A DNA stretch of 64,000 bases from Cryptomeria japonica (taxonomy: Eukaryota > Streptophyta > Pinopsida > Cupressales > Cupressaceae). Under the pieces are notes generated by a model, which did no database searches, was not told the DNA's origin, and saw nothing but the letters and a program-made list of their open reading frames with translations. Where the stretch lies: positions 270,229,870-270,293,869 of the forward strand of contig NC_081407.1 in assembly GCF_030272615.1 (NCBI RefSeq), read 5' to 3'. Of the stretch, positions 54,480 through 64,000 are shown in pieces (position 1 is the stretch's first letter; the number at the start of each line of letters is the position of its first letter). The position numbers and the translations under genes are program-made.

Positions 54480-55560
54480 TAAATTATAAATGACCCAAAA
54501 TATGAGTTATAATTATTTTCTTCTTCATCATTGACATTGATGCATAGATTTTTTAACTTATGAAAGTGAAAGTGTATTTTTACAACACTAATTAGCACAT
54601 ATTGTGTCATTTACCTTTAGTTTCATAGTAAAAGATTAAATAAAAATCCAAAGCTCAAATAATATTAAGTAATGAACTTAATAGAACAATGGCATACCAA
54701 CCTGGATTTAAAACTACAATGTGAAAAGCATTTTCTTGTTTAACATATGTCAAGTTGGTAGTTGTACTCTCTTTCATCATTCCACATACCCCACCTATAT
54801 ATATACAAATCATAAAACTCATAGTTGTTTGAATGTCATGGTATATTCACATATGTTACTAACTCCAAATGTGCTCTAGGCATAATAGCAATGAGTTCAT
54901 GTGTTCTAGGTAGCTTCATACTTGGTTCAAGTTCCACTTCTAGCTGCTACTTTCAGTCTTCTGTTGTCTTGTTGGTTTAGTCTTTCTATGGATTCTATGT
55001 AATTCTGTAATGAAGTTATAGTCTTGGTTTTTTGACAATATGTAATTGAATTTGCTTTTCAGTTTAGGTTATCAAGTGTATGGTTATGATGTAATGAAGT
55101 TATAGTTTTGGATCTCTAGTCATATCAGTAGTCTTTTGGCTACCCTTTATCTTTGAAACTTTATCTATTTCTTTAATGCATTATTCAATAAAATAAAATA
55201 AACTCTAAGCGTGTTTATTTGGAACAAGTTGCAATAGAATTACCTAATGTGTTTGACTCTTTGGAATGATGTTCATTTTTTTGAAGTAGGGGAATCATTT
55301 TTTTCATAGGTTTTACAAATTAAATCAGTCAAGTGGTGGAGAATATTATGTTAATTATATTTATTGATGGTATTGTTTTGTATATAAATAAGGTATTGCC
55401 CCAAAAATATGGAAAAATTTTAAAAAAATAATGATGTTTTTTGGTATTTGGTTTAAGAAATGCAAATTTAGTGAGGGATAAAAACTGGTTTGTACATATG
55501 TCTTAGTTCTTCCTCAACTTGATGACAATTATTATTATTATTTGATATTTTTTTGTTGTA
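54480..55560 (-). repeat. TNL promoter flank without a gene
   Basis: Matches the upstream flanks of TNL-B, TNL-A and TNL-C in order: 'caaaatatgagttataatt', 'gcacatattgtgtcatttac', 'aagtaatgaacttaatagaa', 'ccaacctggatttaaaa', 'gtgtttatttggaacaag', 'gttaattatatttattgatg' and 'tttggtatttggt'. No TIR exon is found on its proximal side (53960-54480). It is therefore what remains of another TNL unit, or the distal promoter of TNL-C displaced by copia 2. A 327-bp retroposon interrupts it. Confidence 0.78.
54874..55200 (+). mobile_element. LINE/SINE-like insertion with 13-bp target duplication
   Basis: 327 bp interrupt the TNL flank. The 3' end is A-rich ('tattcaataaaataaaataa'). It is flanked by AACTCCAAATGTG (54861-54873) and AACTCTAAGCGTG (55201-55213), a 13-bp duplication with three transition differences. 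The internal text 'agtcttttggctacccttta' fits the 3' end of a plant LINE by general appearance. There is no coding capacity, so it is 5'-truncated. Confidence 0.78.
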
Positions 55561-56194
55561 AAAGAGTAATGTTTAATTTTACTATGTGACTTTAGAACAT
55601 TTCAAGGTTATAAAGTTATGGTATATGTAATATTTAGTCAAACTCCAAGTGAATATTTAATTCATTTATTTGCTATCTGAAATCTACATTCTCATCAAAC
55701 AAATTAGCTTCATATACATGCAATTTGACGATAGATTTTAATATTCATTTGTCACAAACCAATACAAACACATATTGTCTATTATATAGCTATGGTCTCC
55801 AAGCATCAACTATGTTGATTTAAAGAGATTTAAGATGTATGAAAACTAATTTACTAATCCACTCATAAAATGTATATCTATTATGAAGACACAAAATATC
55901 CTATATATTTTCATTCTCTAATAGATCCTAATTTTTAATAGATAACTAAAATCAATTCAAGAAACTAATGCCTTATCAATTTTGTACAACAATATTGATC
56001 TATTTGCAATAGAAGACAAACAAAAAAAATCATAAAATGACATTAATACTCGAGATAAAGACAACAAAGACGGAAATCACATGAATGATAGCAAAATGAA
56101 CATGGTGAGAACAAACATGGTATGTAAAAATGCTTCCTATGTTGTGAAAACTTGAGTTGGAAAGTTTATTAAAATTGAGCAAAGCATGTTGCAA
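55561..56194. other. AT-rich gap
   Basis: No supported feature. Confidence 0.45.
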
Positions 56195-56720
56195 ATCATG
56201 TATATGTATGTATATACATGCGTATATGTATACATATGTATATATATGCACACATATGTATATACATATGTATGTATTTACACACATGTATATATACACA
56301 TATACACATGTACATATATATATACATAGATATATATATATATATATGTACAAGTGTATATGTGTATATATATACATATCTATACATATCTATATATACA
56401 CACACATATATACACATATATAGATATGTATATATATACATATACATATACATGTATATATATATATATATATACATATACATACACATACACATACATA
56501 CACATACACATACATATATATATGTGTGTGTATATATACATATCTATATACACATGTATATATGTATACATACATATCTATATGTATATGTATGTATATA
56601 TATGTATATGTATGTATATATATGTATATACATATCTATATGTATATGTATGTATATACATATATATGTATGTATATACATATATATATATATGCATATA
56701 CATATATATATATATATATG

Positions 56721-56792
<72 letters not shown>

Positions 56793-56804
56793 CATATATA
56801 TATA

Positions 56805-56843
<39 letters not shown>

Positions 56844-57560
56844 ACATATATCTATATATATGTATGTATACATATATATATGTATGTATACATATATATA
56901 CATATGTATATGCATATATATACATATGTATATGTATGTATATACATATATATACATATGTATATGTATATATGTGTGTAGATATGTATACACACATATA
57001 TATACATATCTATGTATATATACATATACATACACATACACATATACATATACATATACATATGCATATATACACATACACACATATACATATACATATA
57101 CATTATATATATATACATTTTATATATGTGTGTGTGTATACAATATATGTATATATACATATGTATTGTATATATATGTATGTATATATATGTATATATA
57201 TACACACATATATGTACATATATGTATATATATACATACACACATATATGTACATATATATATGTATGTATGTATATGTATAATACATATATATGTAACA
57301 TACATATACACACATATACATATATATGTATATACACATACACATACATATTGTGTATATATGTACATATATATACAATATATATACACACACATATATG
57401 TATATATGTGTGTGTGTATGTATACATATATATACGTACACACATATATATGTACACACACACATATGTATATGTATGTGTGTGTGTGTATACATACATA
57501 CATATACATAGATGTGTATACATACATACATATACATATATGTGTATACATACATATATT
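56195..57560. repeat. 1.36-kb TATACA/TATATG compound microsatellite
   Basis: Alternating purine-pyrimidine DNA made of TATA, TACA, TATG and CACA words without other sequence. Many open frames cross it on both strands (up to 471 codons of Tyr/Ile/His/Cys); they are artefacts because all phases of such a repeat lack stops in places. Confidence 0.95.
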
Positions 57561-57561
57561 G

Positions 57562-58447
57562 ATCCAGGTGGATCTAGAAAAACCTAAAAAAATCACAGTC
57601 TCAAAATCTCACGAAAATGCCATCATTGTGTAGGGCTCATCGACACAGTTCTAACACAACTTGAACAGGCTCAAGAGGAGTTTGTATGTAGAAGTTATGA
57701 CCAGTCAAAGTTTTGGTCAAAATGATGACGTGGCGTCACCAAAATGTGACACTTGGCAGGACACGTGGCATATGACATGGCAAGAGTAGTGAGTTGGCAC
57801 AAATATGGATTAAACCATAATTATTAAAAGAAAAAAATATATGGTTTAAAATAAATAAATTAAGGAGGATTTGGTGGGATTTAATCCCTTAACCCATGCC
57901 TTGAAATCCTCTTGCCTTACTACTCTTTATGATAAAAGGAAAATCCCTCCGTTTACATAAATATTTAAATAAGATTTAATTCTCCTAAACATAAATTTTT
58001 ATAAGCCCATTTTATTAGGAGAATATTAGAGGCTATTTAAATGGCTTTCCAAAGATTTCAAAAGATTTTAAAATCTCCTTCCCCTATTAATAAGGGGATT
58101 AAAAAACCTTATTTAGTACAAAAATAAATTCTCAAATGTAAAAGCACGGATAACCTCCATAAAGGGCTAAATAGCATATTGTTTTAAAACAAATTGGGAG
58201 GTTAATGTTAAACGAGATTTATTGTATTTGTTAAGAGGAGATTTTTCAAGATTTTATATGTAAAAATGGAGAGATGAGGTGATTTTGCAAAATCAATTGG
58301 TTTTATACCAATTTGGGCAATTTTCTTGTATAAAAGGGGGTAGTGTAGGATGGAAAATTCATTGAAGTGGTGATGAGCCCTACACAATGATGGCATTTTT
58401 GTGAGATTTTGAGACTGTGATTTTTTTAGGTTTTTCTAGATTCACCT

Positions 58448-58451
<4 letters not shown>
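57562..58451. mobile_element. 890-bp MITE with 80-bp terminal inverted repeats
   Basis: The ends 57562-57641 and 58372-58451 are inverted copies, 78 of 80 identical, starting ATCCAGGTG and including 'cacagtctcaaaatctcac' and 'gccatcattgtgtagggctc'. The ~730-bp interior has no coding frame. It lies in TA-rich repeat on both sides, so a target duplication cannot be read with certainty. The long TIR suggests a non-autonomous Mutator-like element, but this is inference. The near-identity of the TIRs marks it as the youngest element here. Confidence 0.88.

Positions 58452-58505
<54 letters not shown>
58451..58505. repeat. (TA)n(CA)n microsatellite
   Basis: A TA run passing into a CA run beside the right end of the MITE. 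Confidence 0.95.
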
Positions 58506-58619
58506 TCCTTACTAACTCCATTCGTGTATAATGCGTATCATTTGAAAGAAAAAAAATTACACACTCCTTACTAACTCCATTCGTGTATAATGCATACCAT
58601 TTGAAAGAAAAAAAATTAC
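58503..58619. repeat. 59-bp direct tandem duplication
   Basis: 'actccttactaactccattc' through 'gaaagaaaaaaaattac' occurs twice in succession with two substitutions. Confidence 0.92.
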
Positions 58620-59219
58620 TTGCAAATATCTTTTGTGTGGTGAATAGGTTTTGAGTTTCAAAAAAACACATAGGTAGTTAATCCTTAAACTTTATATGTT
58701 ATGCAAGATACTCAATATTATTGTGGTATTAAAAGAGTAGAAAACTAGATGTTTCTTCATTTATATATATATATATATAATAAAAAATAAAAAATTATTA
58801 AAAAAATAGATGGGTGAGGAAGGTGTGATATGATTTGGCATGGGAACTCTACCCCCATCTTGTTCACAAGAAGTGGCCCTACATAATCCACTACCTACAG
58901 GTCATGACATACACACAGTTAGCCTATGCGGAGGGATCCATGATTCCCCTCTATGTGGCATTTTTTTTTTTTATATATAGTCAAAAAAGGGGTTACACCT
59001 CTACATTTGGTCCTTATCTAGTTCACCCTTCTCTCTCTCTCTCTTTGGGTTAGTGCAGGATCATGGGGGCCAAAAAGTGGCGATGTGAAAAAAATAGCCT
59101 TCTCCACTCGCCTAAAAATGTGAAAATCCGTGTTGACTTTTTGCTTGGCCTGGGTGTCAATACACCTTGGCATGGTAAACACCTAAGCAAATTGGATATC
59201 GGATAAAATGGGATATCTG
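58620..59219. other. gap with possible transposon end
   Basis: Mostly non-repetitive. 'gttagtgcaggatcatgggg' then 'ccaaaaagtggcgatg' near 59050-59085 looks like a transposon terminus, but no inverted partner was identified within reach. Confidence 0.35.
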
Positions 59220-59690
59220 ATTTTTATTTGTAATTTTTAATTAAAAAATAAATTATATAATATATAATGTAATATAATAATATATTATATATTACATATT
59301 ATATAATATATAATATATTATTAAATAATATTATATATTATATAATACATAATATATAATATAATATTATATTATAAAATATTATATTATATAATATAAT
59401 ATAATAATATAATATATAATATATTATTATTATATTAGATTATTATATTATATTATATAATATATTATATTATAATATTATATAATATATTATATTATTA
59501 TATTATATATAATTTTTTTAATATATTATTATATTATAATATTATTTTTTATAATAATATATTTAAAAAAATAATATTATAATATAATAATATATTATAA
59601 AAAATTATATTATAATATAATAATATATTATATAATACGTATTATATAATATTATCATATTATATATTATATAATATATAATATATTATT
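59220..59690. repeat. AT-only TATAA/TATTA repeat
   Basis: About 470 bp almost exclusively of A and T in TATAATATAT-type words. It continues at 60350-60415 on the far side of the LINE-like insertion. Confidence 0.92.
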
Positions 59691-59691
59691 A

Positions 59692-60349
59692 TCTATACTG
59701 ATATGGCAGAATATGCAGAAACAGATTTATATGTTTCAATCCAAGAATATGAACATGGCTATAATGTATTTGGTCATGAAAGAAGTAGCAGATTTAAGGA
59801 TATTATGTTGATGCTAACCATCCTTAGCTGGTTGGATTGTAGCCTGGCTAATCTCTTATTTAGACACATACTTAAATAAAGGGGTGTCAAGATAAGGGTT
59901 TGCAAGGCTATAATCTCACTATAAGGGATGGAAAGTCAGAAATAATTATTATATGATCTCTAAAATGATTTGGTTTGCATTTGCTACTAACTAGCTGGTG
60001 GAGATATATGCAGTGAACTTTACAGGTCAAGGGAGAGGATGGAAGATAAAGATCATAACACTAGTGATTTCGCCAAGACAGACTGAACAGAGCTCACAAA
60101 GGAAGATGGATAGAAAAGATGTATAAAAATTATGTGAAAACTGACATGTATCTATAAAATTGTATGTAGCCTCAATGGAGGAATTGTAAATTGTACAGAC
60201 ACTTTATAATATCTGATCCCGTAAGGGATCTGGGAGAGACTGGAGGTTTTCTTATCTCCATTCTTTCCTACCGGTGCCCACACCGAATGGAGATGTAATT
60301 TTATGATAATAAAAATAAATTTGGCTTCGGCCTTTTACCGAAAAAAAAT
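59692..60349 (+). mobile_element. LINE-like 3' tail, copy 2
   Basis: About 650 bp inserted in an AT-only repeat, ending 'ttctttcctaccggtgccca', 'gaatggagatgtaat', 'ggccttttaccgaaaaaaaa', the same tail as at 17510-17598. The sequence 'taatatattattat' flanks both sides and may be the target duplication, though the AT repeat weakens this. The body has no recognisable reverse transcriptase. Confidence 0.65.
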
Positions 60350-60740
60350 ATATATATATATATAATATATTATTATATAATACGTATTATATAATTATAT
60401 AATATAATGTTATTTTAAAATAATTTAAGTATAAAAATTGGATATTCGATATTCGATTTTCTGAGACAATATATTTGGATTGTGACAGCCCGTGAGTTAT
60501 TTTTAACCCATGGGCTGCACGATTTTTGGGAATCCGATATCCAGTTTTTCGCCCAAAAATTGCTAAAAAATACATTGAAAGGTAAGATTTTTATTGTTTT
60601 CAATCATTTTCATTCAATTTTTGTTTTTTTTTTTAATGTTTATTTGTTTTTTCATTGAAAATATGGTTTTTTAAAATCAAATTAAAAATTGTTTAAAATT
60701 GTTAACTAAATTCAATTGTTTACATTCAATTAGGTTAAAA
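60350..60740. other. gap upstream of the decayed two-exon gene
   Basis: The end of the AT repeat, then 'gatattcgatattcgatttt' and 'gggaatccgatatccag' words echoing 'ggatatcggataaaatggga' at 59190. These could be leader or terminal sequence of the same element. Confidence 0.35.
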
Positions 60741-61936
60741 ATGAGGGATATCAGTGAAAACATTGATCAATCGCAACCGCAACAACCAAACCCTCCTTTG
60801 CCAAACACCCCCTCAATTCAGGATTTAATTGCACAAAACTTGAATGAATTAAGGGGGATTGCAAATGTATATCATAGGATCCCTCACCTAAACCCAATGT
60901 TTGATCCTCTCACGTCAATCATAAAGAGTATGGAAACCATGACTAGGGAGCACAATGTCGCCCTTTTGTGGCGAGATTCTATGAGGGAACAATATGTAGA
61001 TGGCTTGTCCTATAAGGAGATCAAGGATCTCGAGATATCCAAAGTCGCTATTGCCTCATTGTTTGTGAATCCCTAAACTGGTCAACCCGTAGACCCCAAA
61101 AAAACAAAACTTTCTATTAAATGGTGCACAAATGATGGTATTGTGAAAAAAATTTGGGATCGTTGGTGGATGGTTTTCGACAAACCACCCAATAACAATC
61201 TTGATGTCCCCTTCTACTTCATAAAAAAGTTATATGCTAAGTTTGTTTTAGGAAAACATGTGAACTACTTTGACATCCAACATTTCCAGGGTGTGGGTTT
61301 AGGAATGCCCCAAAATAGACCTGGGGCAGTCAAAGTAGTCTAGGGCCCATATGTCCCCCCTCCTCCTATTGATCCCCCACCTCCAGTGCAGCATCCAGAT
61401 ATCATTTGTGAGGCAGCATCACGGACCATATCAGTTATTCACTCTTTGAGTAGCCTTTTGGTTTCTTAGGTTGGGTCAGTAGCTCAGCCTACTTTTGATG
61501 GTAATGGTGCATCTAGTGGCACTGACACGTCATCCTCGACTCCACACATTTACGTGCCCCATAGTTGTGTCATGTGTGGGCACGTATGATTAGGTCCAGT
61601 TGGACAGCCAGTTGATCCTCCTGCGGACAATGCAGATTATAAGGTGCATAAGATGCACAATGCACCAGATGTTATGACACGGACTGGAGGATACCCTGGG
61701 GAGTCCTCTCATGCTAGAGGTAAGGAGGCACCGTCATCATACATTGATGATGTAGTGGTAAGATTTGTATTTTCACAGTTCATGCTATATTTTAAATAAA
61801 TATTTATAATCTAGATAATATTAAGTACTAATTTTTATTTACATGGTCTATTTAACAGTTGATGACCGAGGAGGAGTTGACATAGATTCAGGAGGGCACC
61901 TTGTCGGCCCTTTCATTTGGCCTTGATAGCTTGACG
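60741..61936 (+). pseudogene. decayed two-exon ORF, unidentified, probably transposon-encoded
   Basis: A plus-strand frame from the ATG at 60741 stays in register for 1017 bp (exon A 60741-61757), ends at GTG|GTAAGA, and resumes in phase after ACAG at 61859 (exon B 61859-61936, donor GGTACA). Stops lie at 61074, 61341, 61467, 61587 and, in exon B, near 61883; no frameshift is needed. The start is Gln/Pro/Asn-rich (SQPQQPNPPLPN). The middle is basic and aromatic (KIWDRWWMVFDKPPNN, PFYFIKKLYAKF), and a Pro/Ser/Thr-rich tail follows. I do not recognise the family. The LTR-like sequence at 62024 truncates it. Confidence 0.5.
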
Positions 61937-62023
61937 GTACATATATTATTGCACCTACTCATTTGTATTTTATTGTACATACATGCTCATCATTTATATT
62001 GGTATTAATTGGATTATGTAGTA

Positions 62024-64000
62024 TGTAATGCCCTGCCAGGAACCCCAAAGGAAAACCCGCAACAAGGGTGAAACAATTTTTATTTTTTTAAAGTATAAAC
62101 ATAATAACTGCATTAAACACAACATGCATGAAACACAAGCAAAAGACTTACAACAGAATTCCTTAAGGGTTACCAACGAAGAATTAAAATAAAAAGATAA
62201 ATTCCACAATTAAGGTTAATCCAAAAATCCATCATTAACTCAATGATCACAAGAAGCCATAAGCAATACAGATTACACCATTGAAATATTGAAAGGATAC
62301 AATATAATTTCTCTTCAATAAGTATTTACACATAACATAAAGAAAACTGATAAATAACATCCCAATCTTAGGATTACATTGCTCTTCCAATACATGGCTT
62401 CTCAATATGCATATAAAGATACAACTTAACCAAATACAAGGTTACAAAAGATCATGATATAATGAAAACATAGGTCTCCAAATAACAATAATCTCCAAAC
62501 ATGAGATAGAGCATGAGCCACGAACCATAGAAACACCTGCAAAGCCGATCCTCGCATGAAGGTACAAACAAGAACATCCGATGGGAAGTGGCACTACCAC
62601 CCGACCATGTAATTCCCAAAATGAAATCACCCCACCATGCTAGGAGATACCTGAGGACCCTCAAGAACGCAAAAGCATGATATGGTCGACAAAACAACAC
62701 AACAACATGACAACACCATACGGCTCCACAATAATTCAGGTGACTCAACATCACAAATACACAAGTGAAATGACGTCACACACACAAGTGACTCGACATC
62801 ACAAAACACAAGTGAACCTGAAGAGAGAGTGTCATCACATAGCTTACGACGGTTACCATGGTCGGCCTCCATAGGTCTCAGTTCACTATCTTGGTAACCT
62901 TTCCCGAACCTCTGGCTCCAACTAAGTCTCATGCGGACCCTTCCAACCTTTCGTGAAGACAAGGTGGTCAGTTTGCCATTCCAGACCTTCTCACTACATT
63001 ATGAGCCTCAGTACAAGCACTCACCTATGTGCGAGGTACAATATCTTTATTAATGTTTGAGAACTACCCACCTAATCAATTAATTAGATTATCACTTATT
63101 ATCTTACTTTCGAAGGGTCATCCTGCCAACCTCTTTGGGCGCAGCCCCTATTCGAAAGCCACTCTCTCAAAGGACACTAAACAAACATGGTCACACCACG
63201 AGGACCCTATGGCGAATCAAACAGCCATAGCACCACTATCCAAAAACAAGTGGTCAAAACAAGGACATACTGACTCTTGGTTAACCATAAGGCAAAGAGA
63301 CTACATGGTTAAGACAATGAAGTCATCATATATCACTAGGTCAAAGGTACCAAATACACCACCACAGGACGACTGAACCACAGACCAGAAATAACACAAT
63401 ATAACTCTTTGCAAGGAAAGCTAATTTCACTAAGTCCGCACTCAAACAATCTTTGAGAAAATCAGCATCATAAGCACTTGCAACATCATTGATTGAAAAT
63501 TAAATAAAACACTCCTTTACAACATTCTCATCTATTCAATTTTCAAATCAATATTCCATCAAGAATGAAATTCACATCAAATATTCAACCGAATAAAACA
63601 TGAATTCCTAACAGGCATTTAATTCATTTCCAGAATATATCCCAATTAACCAATTTGAATTACCAATTCATGTCTTGATTTCCAGAGATAAATTTATTAA
63701 ACATAATAAAAATCCCTTGAAAATCACTATTTTATTTAACATAAAAATCCACTTTAAAATATTTCATTTAATAAAAATTAAATTCATAGCATAAAGGAAT
63801 TTGTACCGCTAAGGGTACAAGGTCATGCAAGGGCCAAGACCAACCCATAGTAGTGTTGTTGCCAAGGCCGCAGACACTACCTGTCGGTAGTACTGCTACC
63901 GATCGGTAGCAGCCGCTAGCGACCAGTAGTGTCGCTACCGACTGGTAGTAGCCGCTACCGACTGGTAGTAGCCGCTACCGACTGGTAGTAGCCGCTACCG
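62024..64000. mobile_element. LTR-like sequence, incomplete at the window edge
   Basis: Begins TGTAATGCCCTGCCAGG, a start of the TGTNANNCCC type common in plant Ty3/gypsy LTRs, and continues for nearly 2 kb without coding sequence. Since TG...CA ends are symmetrical, orientation is not certain. It contains short repeats ('acatcacaaa(a/t)acacaagtga' near 62750-62815). The other end and any internal region lie beyond 64000. Confidence 0.5.
63881..64000. repeat. 20-bp minisatellite, GCTACCGACTGGTAGTAGCC
   Basis: Three exact 20-bp units fill 63941-64000, preceded by three diverged ones with CGGTAGC/GCTACCG arms. The unit is partly self-complementary. The array continues past the window. Confidence 0.92.

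Noticed and set aside
56218-57633. 471-codon plus-strand frame and several minus-strand frames
   Set aside because: They are translations of the TATACA/TATATG microsatellite, made of Tyr, Ile, His and Cys only, and open on both strands.
32246-61936. Claim that all stops in decayed frames come from C-to-T deamination because each is one step from CAA, CAG or CGA
   Set aside because: That is true of every stop codon, so it carries no evidence; only the all-TAG bias and known homologous Gln sites were kept.
62452-63376. Short frames on both strands near the right edge
   Set aside because: They lie in an LTR-like noncoding region with repeats, with no domain or conserved start.

Overview
The window is nuclear DNA of a seed plant, most likely a conifer or other gymnosperm. 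The reasons are the TIR-NBS-LRR type (a TIR domain beginning NVFINHRGPDVKHKLA), the strong AT bias with long AT-rich gaps, and the density of old, nested, decayed retrotransposons. The genus cannot be fixed from sequence alone. No bacterial-type gene, rRNA gene or CRISPR array is present, and no authentic tRNA gene was found.

The host content is a tandem cluster of TIR-NBS-LRR (TNL) immune-receptor genes, all on the minus strand: TNL-A (2325-6537), TNL-B (25032-28473) and TNL-C (38170-42274). Each follows one five-exon plan: TIR; NB-ARC; NB-ARC/LRR linker; LRR; post-LRR C-terminal exon. I placed exon edges from GT/AG sites and codon phase. All three are interrupted. A and C each carry a Lys-to-stop change early in NB-ARC. 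B has a deletion, a dead splice acceptor, two frameshifts and no last exon. Two further units survive only as relics: a TIR exon with its promoter (18.32-19.45 kb) and a promoter flank with no gene (54.48-55.56 kb). The cluster therefore once held at least five units, each duplicated with roughly 0.5 kb of 3' flank and 1 kb of 5' flank.

Mobile elements fill most of the rest. They are: a copia-type LTR at the left edge (1-946); an old minus-strand Ty1/copia element (8080-14997) whose 5' LTR is cut by a diverged repeat block (15.0-16.9 kb); LINE-like 3' tails at 17.2-17.6, 54.87-55.20 and 59.7-60.35 kb; a tRNA-derived SINE-like head at 24.6 kb; a second minus-strand Ty1/copia element (43608-53959); a young 890-bp inverted-repeat MITE (57562-58451); and an LTR-like sequence running off the right edge (62024-64000). 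Three decayed, unidentified reading frames (32.2-33.3 kb minus, 36.8-37.2 kb plus, 60.7-61.9 kb plus) are probably transposon genes.

The most unusual structure is a 4.69-kb terminal-inverted-repeat insertion (47353-52039) in the gag zinc knuckle of the second copia element. It is flanked by a 5-bp TAACA duplication. Its core is about 3.1 kb of palindromic minisatellite built from CCTATTATG / CATAATAGG and AAGGGGTCTTATG words. A second palindromic array at 33.99-35.26 kb uses almost the same core word (AAGGGGTCATATG). Simple repeats are also extensive: TA runs, a GA-rich block, and a 1.36-kb TATACA/TATATG block.
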